This document shows, one piece after another, positions 28,165 through 37,158 of a DNA stretch of 64,000 nucleotides; the stretch's first letter is position 1; each line of letters opens with the position of its first letter. The DNA comes from an uncultured Butyrivibrio sp. (lineage in GTDB: Bacteria; Bacillota; Clostridia; Lachnospirales; Lachnospiraceae). The stretch lies in NCBI GenBank assembly GCA_946536145.1, contig CAMNEA010000001.1, positions 1 through 64,000 of the forward strand. The letters are read 5' to 3'. Made by a program: the position numbers and the translations under genes. Below the pieces are notes generated by a model. The model saw only the letters and a program-made list of their open reading frames with translations, was not told the origin of the DNA and did not search any database.

Positions 28165-29382
28165 ATGAATGCTTTTTTAGAGACCGAAGTAACAGTATTT
28201 AAGATCAAAATGCGCATGATAGATCTGCTCTTTTTTGGCGCGATGCTATGCCTTGGGCTTGCGGCAAGGTATCCCCTTTTTAACTACGAGTCAGGGGATT
28301 ACTACTATTTTCTGTCCCACTGGATGGAGGAGTGTCACAATGCAGGAGGCTTTGGGTACATTTCCATCGTTCCGGGAGTGAGCGATAAGAGCACCATTGA
28401 CTACGGATGTATGTATCAGTATATTATTGTGCTGCTTCACTACTTAAGGGGATTAGCCCCGGACATGTACCTTATCAAGTGGGTATCAGTGATATTTGAC
28501 GTGGTATGTGCCATAACGGTATCAAGGATCACCTATGTTGTGACAAAAAATGACCTTACAAAGGCAATGATGGCATTTGGCATAGCGATGTTTCTTCCTA
28601 CGACTGTCCTGAACAGCGCTGCATGGGCTCAGTGTGAATCAATATATACGTCATTTGTCCTTCTTACTTTTCTTTACTTTCTGAAGGGAGATAACAGAAG
28701 GCTTTTCATATACTTTGCGCTTGCGTATTCATTTAAGCAGCAGACTGTGTTTATACTTCCTTTTATGGTCATAATGTGGCTCAAGGGCAGGATCAGGATC
28801 CGATATGCGCTGTGGGTGCCTGTTGTGCTGGGCCTGACAATGATACCGGCTCTGATCGCCGGAAGGTCACCGGCAGAGCTTCTTAGCATCTATTTCAAAC
28901 AAGCCGCGCAGTATACAAGGCTTACGATGAATTACCCCAGCATTTACGCGGTAGTAAGTCCGGATATGGTCACAGGGCTTCGCAGGATCATATTGGCAGG
29001 GACTCTCTCTACAATGGCTTTCTTAGGTATACTTTGCTACTACACTTTTAGCAGGAAATTTGAGATCACGATGGAGTACATGGTCACACTTGCCATATTT
29101 TCAATTGAAGCGGCACTTTTCATGCTTCCCGTGATGCACGAAAGATACGGCTATGTTGCGGAGATACTCTGTATTGTTTACGCTCTGACGCGATACAGGA
29201 GACTGGCTGTGGCATCGGCGCTGTGGTTTATACCTGTTATAACCTATTCGCGTTTTCTGTATGGCTCCACAGTGACAGCGCTTTGGCCGCTGAGCGTCTG
29301 CATGCTTATTGCGATCCTGTTTATCGGCTATGATCTCTACTGCCAGATGAAAATCCCGGAGGGTAAGATAAGTGGGAAATAA
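28165..29382 (+). CDS. Polytopic membrane protein, GT39/mannosyltransferase-like
   Basis: Multiple TM helices, LNSAAWAQCESIYTSFVLLTFLYFLKGDNRR, PVMHERYGYVAEIL, GT-C-like. Confidence 0.6.
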   Translation: MNAFLETEVTVFKIKMRMIDLLFFGAMLCLGLAARYPLFNYESGDYYYFLSHWMEECHNAGGFGYISIVPGVSDKSTIDYGCMYQYIIVLLHYLRGLAPDMYLIKWVSVIFDVVCAITVSRITYVVTKNDLTKAMMAFGIAMFLPTTVLNSAAWAQCESIYTSFVLLTFLYFLKGDNRRLFIYFALAYSFKQQTVFILPFMVIMWLKGRIRIRYALWVPVVLGLTMIPALIAGRSPAELLSIYFKQAAQYTRLTMNYPSIYAVVSPDMVTGLRRIILAGTLSTMAFLGILCYYTFSRKFEITMEYMVTLAIFSIEAALFMLPVMHERYGYVAEILCIVYALTRYRRLAVASALWFIPVITYSRFLYGSTVTALWPLSVCMLIAILFIGYDLYCQMKIPEGKISGK

Positions 29383-30376
29383 ACATACTGTTTCCGTGAT
29401 CGTACCGGCTTACAATATAGAAGATCTGATCGAAAAATGCGTGGACAGCCTTGCAGGGCAGGATTACCCTGCAGAGCTTTTTGAAATAATCCTTGTCGAT
29501 GACGGATCGACCGACTCTACGCCGGATAAGGTGGATGAGCTTTCGAGGAAATATCCAAATGTCAGGGCTATCCACAAGGAAAACGGCGGATCGTCGAGCG
29601 CTAGAAATGCCGGAATAGATATTGCCTGCGGTGAATATATCGGATTTGTAGACAGCGATGACTACGTGTCGGAAAACATGTACTCATCACTTGTTGAGGC
29701 TGCCGTCAGGACGGGAGCCGATATGGTACAGGTTTCCAGAGATGAGATATCAGAGTCGGGAGAAAGGCTCCCCGATGTTGTCGTGCCGCCCGGGGAGGAA
29801 ACTGTTATTTCTCCCGGGGAGCATATGCGCACCCTTCTCATGCATACAGGCGATGCTTCTTTTTGCACCAAGCTTACGCGGAGATCTCTTTTTACAAATA
29901 AGATGAGATTTCCGGAGGGCGAGCTCAACGAGGATTTTTATCTGATGATACATATGCTGCCTCTTGTCAACAGGCTTGTGATCCTTCCCGGGCAGTACTA
30001 CCATGTGTTTTACAGGACGGGCAGCAATTCGAGGAAGAAATCAGAGGACAGGGACTATTTTCCGCCTGTGTTTACGGATATAGTGCGAAATGCTGATGTG
30101 GCTCTTTCTCTTGTAAGGGAAAATTATCCGGAGCTTGTAGAGGTGGCGGAGAGATTCGGATACGTCCAGAGGCTTGATTATCTTTTGCACATACCGATCA
30201 GCCTTATGAATAAGGAAAACAGATTCTACGAAGGGGTTAGTCAAAGAATCCGCGCTGATATGCATAAGATCCTGACCAATAAATATCTGACAGCAAAACA
30301 GAAGGCATACCTTTTTGTACTGTCTTTAAACCCTAAAGCGATAAGGAAATTACATGCGCGTATACGAGGATTATAA
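29372..30376 (+). CDS. GT2 glycosyltransferase
   Basis: VSVIVPAYNIEDLIEKCVDSLAGQDYPAELFEIILVDDGSTDSTP, FVDSDDYV. Confidence 0.9.
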   Translation: MGNKHTVSVIVPAYNIEDLIEKCVDSLAGQDYPAELFEIILVDDGSTDSTPDKVDELSRKYPNVRAIHKENGGSSSARNAGIDIACGEYIGFVDSDDYVSENMYSSLVEAAVRTGADMVQVSRDEISESGERLPDVVVPPGEETVISPGEHMRTLLMHTGDASFCTKLTRRSLFTNKMRFPEGELNEDFYLMIHMLPLVNRLVILPGQYYHVFYRTGSNSRKKSEDRDYFPPVFTDIVRNADVALSLVRENYPELVEVAERFGYVQRLDYLLHIPISLMNKENRFYEGVSQRIRADMHKILTNKYLTAKQKAYLFVLSLNPKAIRKLHARIRGL

Positions 30377-31940
30377 GAAGATAAAGTTAATAGCCTTTTG
30401 TGTGATATTTGTGCTATCCCTTTTGGTGAGCATAAGCTATGGCTTTAAAAAGTCCGGGTTTCATGAGGATGAGTATTACACCTATTTTTCGAGCAACAGA
30501 ACCTACGGCCTGTTCCAGCCGGACAGAGAGTGGCAGGACAGACAGACGGTGCTTGATGAATTTGTGGTAAGAGAGGGGGAGCGCTTTAACTACTCCCTGG
30601 TCAGGCTGGTTCAGTCCTGGGACGTACATCCTCCGGTTTACTACTACATATTCCATACGGTGTGCTCGTTTGTCCCCGGGGTATTTACCAAGTGGTCCGG
30701 TATAGCTGCCAATCTTGCGGGCTTTGCGCTGGCGTACCTGTTCTTTTGTCTTCTTATGGAAGAGATGAATACGCCTGCCTGGGTTGAGATCATGACCCTT
30801 ATTTTCTGGGGACTGAATCCCCAGACCGTGTCCTGCAATATGCTTATCAGGATGTACTCATGGCTTGGGGCGGCTGTTCTGGCCTGTGCCTATTTGCATA
30901 TAAAGCTCATAAAGGATTTTGACAACAACGCCCTTGAACCTAAGACTTTTGTGTTAAAGAGTCTGCTGCCGGTGGTGATCGCATCCTTTATTGGATTCCT
31001 GATACAGTATTTCTTTATATTTTTCTTTTTCATAATAGGATTTGAGACTGCCGTATATATTGCCTTTTTCAAAAAGGACATAAAATGTGCGGGCATGTAT
31101 ACATCGGCCTGTGCGCTTTCGATGATCCTGGCGGTACTTTACTATCCCGCGAGCCTTCACCATATGCTTGGGGGATACCGCGGAGGAGATGCCGCGGGGA
31201 GCTTTTTTGACCCCGCAAATACCTGGATGAGGCTCTCGTTCTTTGTGGGACTTTTAAACGATTATGTATTTGCCGGGGGACTCATAGTGCTGGTGCTCGT
31301 CATATTCCTGGGAGTGATCCTTGGGATGAACATGGGGAGTAAAAAAAGGCAGGCAGGGACAGATGCAAGGGTTGTGATCCTTGCAGCAGCGGCAATATCG
31401 TATTTTCTTCTGACCTCCAAGACAGCGCTTCTTGTGGGAGAAGCCTCAAACCGATACGAGATGCCCATATATGCCCTTATAATCTACCTCATTTTTTATG
31501 ACCTGTACCACGTCGCAGCGCGATTTAAAGGAAAAGCTTTGACTTATGTACTGACAGTGGTTATTATAATGCTGCTTGCAAAAGGTCATTTTTATGACAG
31601 ACATATTCTGTTTCTCTATCCCGAGGATGTTGAGAAGATGGAATATGCAAAAGAAAACACAGACAGCGTCGCTGTTGTAATGTTCAACCCTGCAACGCCT
31701 CACAACGTATGGCGTCTTACGGATGAGCTTTTGATGTATGATAAGGTCTACTACATGGATGAGGAGAACCTTGACAGGATAACCGACGGGGAAGTGGCAG
31801 ATGCGGATAAGATAATCCTTTATGCCGCCGATGACGATCTCAAAGAGAAGGCCTTTGACAATCTGCTCTCATCTACGGGACTTGCGACCATGACAAAGAA
31901 GTTTTCCGAAGATATGTGGACTACCTATGAAATAAGGTGA
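30354..31940 (+). CDS. Polytopic membrane protein, GT-C-like
   Basis: KKSGFHEDEYYTYFSSN near the N-terminus, many TM helices. Confidence 0.6.
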   Translation: MRVYEDYKKIKLIAFCVIFVLSLLVSISYGFKKSGFHEDEYYTYFSSNRTYGLFQPDREWQDRQTVLDEFVVREGERFNYSLVRLVQSWDVHPPVYYYIFHTVCSFVPGVFTKWSGIAANLAGFALAYLFFCLLMEEMNTPAWVEIMTLIFWGLNPQTVSCNMLIRMYSWLGAAVLACAYLHIKLIKDFDNNALEPKTFVLKSLLPVVIASFIGFLIQYFFIFFFFIIGFETAVYIAFFKKDIKCAGMYTSACALSMILAVLYYPASLHHMLGGYRGGDAAGSFFDPANTWMRLSFFVGLLNDYVFAGGLIVLVLVIFLGVILGMNMGSKKRQAGTDARVVILAAAAISYFLLTSKTALLVGEASNRYEMPIYALIIYLIFYDLYHVAARFKGKALTYVLTVVIIMLLAKGHFYDRHILFLYPEDVEKMEYAKENTDSVAVVMFNPATPHNVWRLTDELLMYDKVYYMDEENLDRITDGEVADADKIILYAADDDLKEKAFDNLLSSTGLATMTKKFSEDMWTTYEIR

Positions 31941-31942
31941 TT

Positions 31943-31971
31943 TTGACCTTTGGGGTAGCCTGTTGTATCAT
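31943..31971 (+). promoter_or_regulatory. Candidate sigma-A promoter upstream of pseB
   Basis: TTGACC-(17 nt)-TATCAT. Confidence 0.6.
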
Positions 31972-31998
31972 ATATAAAAAAGTTTGGAGATTTATAAG

Positions 31999-33012
31999 AT
32001 GGAAAGATCAATGCTTGACAATAAGACAATTCTTGTGACCGGAGGAACAGGCTCTTTTGGCCACAGCTTTACCAGGTACGTGCTTGAGCACTACAATCCC
32101 AGAAAGCTTATAATCTACTCAAGGGATGAGTACAAACAGTTCACGATGTCCAATGAGAAGATATACAGGGACAACGCCGACAAGATGCGCTTTTTCATCG
32201 GTGATGTAAGGGACGGCGCAAGGCTTGAGAGGGCCTGCGAGAATGTTGACTACATTGTACATGCCGCTGCCCTTAAGCAGGTTCCCGCATGTGAATACAA
32301 TCCCGATGAAGCCATCAAGACCAATATCACAGGCGCGCAGAGCGTTATAAACGCTGCGCTCAATACGGGTGTAAAGAGGGTTGTTGCCCTCTCGACCGAC
32401 AAGGCAGTAAACCCTGTCAACCTCTATGGTGCGACCAAGATGGTTTCTGACAAGCTCTTTATCGCAGCTAATGCCTATGCAGGTGCCAAGGACATCAACT
32501 TCTCGATTGTGCGCTACGGCAATGTGGCAGGCAGCCGCGGATCCATAATCCCGTTCTTCAGAAATCTCATTGAGAAGGGGGAGAAAGAGCTTCCTATCAC
32601 TGATTACAGAATGACAAGATTCTGGATAAGCCTTCCTGAGGGCGTAGAGCTGGTACTCAAGGCTCTTGCTGAGTCCAACGGAGGTGAGACCTTCATCAGC
32701 AAGATACCGTCCTTTAATGTCAAGGATCTTGCAGAGGCAATGTGCCCCGGAATAAAGACCGTGGAAGTTGGAATACGCCCCGGCGAGAAGCTGGATGAGA
32801 TCATGGTAACAACTGAGGATGCACCTTTCACCTATGAATTTGACAAGCATTTCATCGTATATCCGCAGGTCATCTTCAATGAGCGCCAGGCTCCGGATCC
32901 GGCAGGAAGGAAGGTTCCGGACGGTTTCTACTACAGCTCAGGCAACAACACAGAGTGGATGAGCGTCGAAGAGATCAGAAGAAGGCTTTCTGAGGCTGAC
33001 GATATTCACTGA
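31999..33012 (+). CDS. pseB: UDP-N-acetylglucosamine 4,6-dehydratase (inverting), PseB-like
   Basis: ILVTGGTGSFGHSFTRYVLEHYNPRKLIIYSRDEYKQFTM, MRFFIGDVRDGARL, VVALSTDKAVNPVNLYGATKMVSDKLFIAAN, MTRFWISL. Confidence 0.9.
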   Translation: MERSMLDNKTILVTGGTGSFGHSFTRYVLEHYNPRKLIIYSRDEYKQFTMSNEKIYRDNADKMRFFIGDVRDGARLERACENVDYIVHAAALKQVPACEYNPDEAIKTNITGAQSVINAALNTGVKRVVALSTDKAVNPVNLYGATKMVSDKLFIAANAYAGAKDINFSIVRYGNVAGSRGSIIPFFRNLIEKGEKELPITDYRMTRFWISLPEGVELVLKALAESNGGETFISKIPSFNVKDLAEAMCPGIKTVEVGIRPGEKLDEIMVTTEDAPFTYEFDKHFIVYPQVIFNERQAPDPAGRKVPDGFYYSSGNNTEWMSVEEIRRRLSEADDIH

Positions 33013-33038
33013 GAATTGAAGCTTTTTTGAGCTATCAG

Positions 33039-33151
33039 GCAAAAGTAAGGCCCGGAGGCCGTTGACCGCAAAATACACAATTCTCCGTGGTTTAAAGATC
33101 GCAAAACATTGTGCATTTTCCGGTCAGCGACCTTCGGGTCTTACTTTTGGC
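33039..33151. repeat. Long imperfect hairpin (about 42-bp arms) in a glycan-gene intergenic region
   Basis: GCAAAAGTAAGGCCCGGAGGCCGTTGACCGCAAAATACACAA (33039-33080) against TTGTGCATTTTCCGGTCAGCGACCTTCGGGTCTTACTTTTGGC (33109-33151); about six mismatches, three G.U-compatible on the + strand, one 1-nt bulge. Confidence 0.9.
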
Positions 33152-33185
33152 GGGCTATGGATTTTTCTGATGACAAGGAGTTTTA

Positions 33186-34247
33186 ATGTTGAGGCTTAGC
33201 ATAATTGTGCCGGTTTATAATATGGCTGCTGACGGGAAGCTGGCTTTTTGTCTGGACAGTCTTGTGAATCAGACGATTGAGGGTTCCGAGTACGAGATAA
33301 TTGCCGTTGACGACTGCTCGACCGACGAGTCCTACGAGATCCTTAAGGACTATCAGAGCAGATATCCGGACAGGTTCATAGCACTTCGATCCGATGTCAA
33401 CCTTCACCAGGGAGGTGCCAAGAACATTGCACTTGCCATGTGCAGGGGAGAGTGGATCGGCTTTATTGATTCAGATGACTGGGTTGTTCCCGACTACTAT
33501 GAAAGGCTCCTTGAAAAAGCCGACGAGACAGGGGCAGATATGGTCGGCTGTGACTACTGCCTGACCGATGAGCACAGCTTTAAGGTTGGAAAGATCGTCC
33601 ACAACAACAGCTTTGACCAGACAGGGATCCTGGATACCGACAAGTACAAGAGCCTCATGATAGAGACGGGAAGCCTTGTGGTCAAGATATACAAAAGGAA
33701 GATAATACTCGGAGAATACGAACCCGGCTCGAAGGAGAAGGCTGATATCTTCCCGGAGAACATTTTTTATGAGGACAATGCAGTCAGCAATACCTGGATG
33801 ATCCGTGCAACGCACTTTGAATACATACAAAAGCCGCTATACTTTTATTACCAGCACGGAGCGTCAACTGTCCACAGCATATCAAGGAAGAACCTTGAGG
33901 ACAGGATGGCCGCGGGAAGGCTCCTTGTAAAGAGCGCTAAGGATAACGGGTATTTTGAAAAATACAAAAAAGAGATAGAGTTTCAGTTTGCGGTTCTGTT
34001 CTACATCAACACACTCTTTTCTGCCATGCCGAAGAAATACGCCTTTAAGGGGTGTTACAGCTTCACAAAGGCTCTCGGAAAAGAAATGAAGGAAGCTTTT
34101 CCCGATTTTCAGGAAAATCCTTATTACATGGAAAAGATACACCCCGAGGAGAAAAAACTCATCGGGTATCAGATGAAATCGCACCTGTTTTTTTATATTT
34201 ATTACAGGCTGCTGTGGTTTTACAGGGATACATTGCGCAGGAGATAA
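33186..34247 (+). CDS. GT2 glycosyltransferase
   Basis: LSIIVPVYNMAADGKLAFCLDSLVNQTIEGSEYEIIAVDDCSTDES, FIDSDDWV. Confidence 0.9.
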   Translation: MLRLSIIVPVYNMAADGKLAFCLDSLVNQTIEGSEYEIIAVDDCSTDESYEILKDYQSRYPDRFIALRSDVNLHQGGAKNIALAMCRGEWIGFIDSDDWVVPDYYERLLEKADETGADMVGCDYCLTDEHSFKVGKIVHNNSFDQTGILDTDKYKSLMIETGSLVVKIYKRKIILGEYEPGSKEKADIFPENIFYEDNAVSNTWMIRATHFEYIQKPLYFYYQHGASTVHSISRKNLEDRMAAGRLLVKSAKDNGYFEKYKKEIEFQFAVLFYINTLFSAMPKKYAFKGCYSFTKALGKEMKEAFPDFQENPYYMEKIHPEEKKLIGYQMKSHLFFYIYYRLLWFYRDTLRRR

Positions 34248-34254
34248 CATATAG

Positions 34255-36003
34255 ATGCGAAAGATTTACAGTAAACTAAGAGTGCTTCTTGATGCGAAGC
34301 AGAAGAGACAGATGGTGGGCATTGTCATAATGATGCTCATAGGCGGCGTGCTGGAATCTCTTGGAATTGCCATGATCGCTCCTGTGATGCAGGTTGTGAT
34401 AGATCCACAGAAGGTTGAGGAGAGCCGCATTCTTTCGGGAATATACAATTTCTTTCATCTGACAAGTACCACCCAGCTCGCGGCGCTGATCATGGTCAGT
34501 CTCGTTCTGGTCTTTGTCATCAAGAATGTATTTCTCTATTTTATGAACGTGGTTCAGCTTCGCTTTGTATATACCAATCAGTTCGCCACTTCCAGGCGCA
34601 TGATGATCAACTTTATGCAAAGACCCTACGAGTACTACCTGGGAGCCGACACGACTGTCATACAGAGGAACATCACCTCGGACGTGAACAATATTTATGC
34701 CCTGATCCTCAGCTGCCTGCAGCTTATAAGTGAGATGATAGTATTTGTGTGCCTTGTGGCGATACTGCTCAGCCAGGACGCAATGATGACCATTACGATA
34801 GCGGCTCTTTTAGTGATAGTGCTCCTTGTGATAAAGTTCTTTATCAAACCTGTCATGGTACAGGCCGGCAAGGACAATCAGGACTACTATTCAGGTCTCT
34901 ACAAATGGATATATGAGTCTGTGGTGGGGATAAAGGAGATCAAGGTTGCAGCCAAGGAGAACTACTTCATAAACGGATATGCCGACTGCGGCTCGGGCTA
35001 TGTGAATGCTGTACAGAAGTACAATCTCTACAATTCGACGCCCAGGCTCCTTATTGAGACAATAGCGATAGCCGGCATGATCGGGTACATGCTTGCAGTA
35101 ATGGCGTCTGGTACGAGCCTTACCCAGCTCCTTCCGCAGCTGACGGTTCTTGCCGCTGCAGCAGCAAGGCTTCTTCCGAGCGCCAACAGGATCAACAATT
35201 ACCTGACTTCGATCGCATACTTTGAACCTTTTCTTGACAATGTAAGTGAAAACCTGCAGGAAGAGATCCACGACTCAAAGATATCCTACAACAGTGAGGA
35301 CTACCGCATAAAGTCAGCGGTTGAAAAACTCCCTGTCAGGGAAGTTATAAGGATGGAGGACATAACCTTTAAATATCCGGGCACAGACAAGCTCATCCTT
35401 GACAAGGCGACGATGGAGATACCGGTGGGCAAATCAGTGGGCGTTGTCGGCGCATCGGGCGCAGGAAAGACTACGATCATAGATGTACTTTTGGGGCTCC
35501 TTCATCCCGAAGAGGGAAGGATCCTTGCTGACGGCGTTGATGTAAATACCAATTACAAGGGATGGCTTAAGAACATTGGCTACATTCCCCAGACTATATT
35601 CATGACCGATTCTACTATCAGGAAGAATGTTGCTTTTGGCGTTCCGGACAGCGAGATAGATGACGCCAAGGTGTGGCAGGCTCTTAAGGAGGCAGCTCTT
35701 GACGACTTTGTAAGAGAGCTCCCGGACGGGCTTGATACGCAGATCGGGGAGAGAGGCATGAGGCTTTCCGGCGGACAGCGCCAGAGGATAGGTATAGCAA
35801 GGGCTCTCTTTGAAGATCCTGAGGTCCTTGTGCTGGATGAGGCGACCTCTGCTCTGGACAACGATACAGAGGCGGCCATCATGGATTCAATAAACAGGCT
35901 GCACGGCAAGAAGACACTTGTTATCATTGCCCACAGGCTTCAGACTATAGAAAAATGTGACATGATTTACAACATAGGGGATGGCAAGGCCACCCTTAAG
36001 TGA
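34255..36003 (+). CDS. ABC transporter ATP-binding/permease (MsbA/PglK-like)
   Basis: VGVVGASGAGKTTIIDVLLGLL, MRLSGGQRQRIGIARALFEDPEVLVLDEATSALD; N-terminal TM domain. Confidence 0.93.
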   Translation: MRKIYSKLRVLLDAKQKRQMVGIVIMMLIGGVLESLGIAMIAPVMQVVIDPQKVEESRILSGIYNFFHLTSTTQLAALIMVSLVLVFVIKNVFLYFMNVVQLRFVYTNQFATSRRMMINFMQRPYEYYLGADTTVIQRNITSDVNNIYALILSCLQLISEMIVFVCLVAILLSQDAMMTITIAALLVIVLLVIKFFIKPVMVQAGKDNQDYYSGLYKWIYESVVGIKEIKVAAKENYFINGYADCGSGYVNAVQKYNLYNSTPRLLIETIAIAGMIGYMLAVMASGTSLTQLLPQLTVLAAAAARLLPSANRINNYLTSIAYFEPFLDNVSENLQEEIHDSKISYNSEDYRIKSAVEKLPVREVIRMEDITFKYPGTDKLILDKATMEIPVGKSVGVVGASGAGKTTIIDVLLGLLHPEEGRILADGVDVNTNYKGWLKNIGYIPQTIFMTDSTIRKNVAFGVPDSEIDDAKVWQALKEAALDDFVRELPDGLDTQIGERGMRLSGGQRQRIGIARALFEDPEVLVLDEATSALDNDTEAAIMDSINRLHGKKTLVIIAHRLQTIEKCDMIYNIGDGKATLK

Positions 36004-36021
36004 TAAGCTACCGGAGGATGT

Positions 36022-37158
36022 ATGGGAGTTACAGGTGTAAAATCAGCAAAAAAGAGAAATCCCGGCATTGAGCTTTTAAGGATTATTTCTATGCTCATGA
36101 TCCTTACTCTGCATTTTAACACTCATACGGGGACGCTGCTTGAGATTGGAGTGCCCGCTACCGGTGTCAATATATTTGCGACTCTCACGGAATCCTTCAG
36201 CATTACCGGAGTCAATGCCTATGTGCTTATAAGCGGATATTTCCTATCAACCGGCAAGGCAAAACCCAGCCGCCTTTTGCAGCTGATCTGTCAGGTATAC
36301 TTTTACACCATACTGATATCACTGGCGATGATGGCTGTCGGAACTTATGCTGTCGACATGGGGAGTAACGCGTACAAGCTTGTGGAGTACATCTTCCCGA
36401 TATCCTCGGAGCACTACTGGTTCATAACTGCTTATGTCATCATGTTTGTCTTTGCTCCCGTTATGAATGCAGCGGTGGATAAGCTGACGAGAAAACAGTT
36501 AAGAGCGGTTATCTTCGGGCTCCTTACGTGGTTTTGTTTTATCAAGAGCATTGTGCCGGTACTGTTTCCCACTGACCACTTCGGCTATGACTACGGATGG
36601 TTTCTGTGTCTCTACCTTATAGCAGCATATATAAGAAAGTATGATCTTGTGCTGTTCTATACAGCAGGAAAGAGTGCTATTGTCTATGCCGTGTCAGTTG
36701 CAGTGATATTTACGATGAGCGTATCCTTGCACTATTATAATCTGCATTTTGGCGGCTTTGCCCACTACTCGGAAGTACCCTTTAATCTGAATTTCTTTTT
36801 TACCCTCACAGGGTCGCTCGGGCTTTTCTCATTTTTCAGGTTCTTCAGAATGAGAGAGGGTGCTGCAGCGGATATTATAAGGACCTTAGGACCTATGACC
36901 TTCGGGGTTTATCTTCTTCATATGCACATTGAGCTCAGGGACAGATGGGTTGACTGGATAGCCAATGTGATAGGGGATATTCCGTACGACAGCGTTGCCG
37001 GCTTTGCGATCCATTATATCTTTACTATACTTATAATGTTCATGGCAGGTATCTTTGTCGACTTTATCTGCAAGACGGTATTTGAGTTTGTCGGGCGCAT
37101 CATGCACGATTCGCGGCTGTTTAAAATGATAAGACACTGGGATGAGACTCTATGCTAA
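36022..37158 (+). CDS. Acyltransferase family 3 membrane protein
   Basis: RNPGIELLRIISMLMILTLHFNTHTG and YLLHMHIELRD, multi-TM. Confidence 0.88.
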   Translation: MGVTGVKSAKKRNPGIELLRIISMLMILTLHFNTHTGTLLEIGVPATGVNIFATLTESFSITGVNAYVLISGYFLSTGKAKPSRLLQLICQVYFYTILISLAMMAVGTYAVDMGSNAYKLVEYIFPISSEHYWFITAYVIMFVFAPVMNAAVDKLTRKQLRAVIFGLLTWFCFIKSIVPVLFPTDHFGYDYGWFLCLYLIAAYIRKYDLVLFYTAGKSAIVYAVSVAVIFTMSVSLHYYNLHFGGFAHYSEVPFNLNFFFTLTGSLGLFSFFRFFRMREGAAADIIRTLGPMTFGVYLLHMHIELRDRWVDWIANVIGDIPYDSVAGFAIHYIFTILIMFMAGIFVDFICKTVFEFVGRIMHDSRLFKMIRHWDETLC

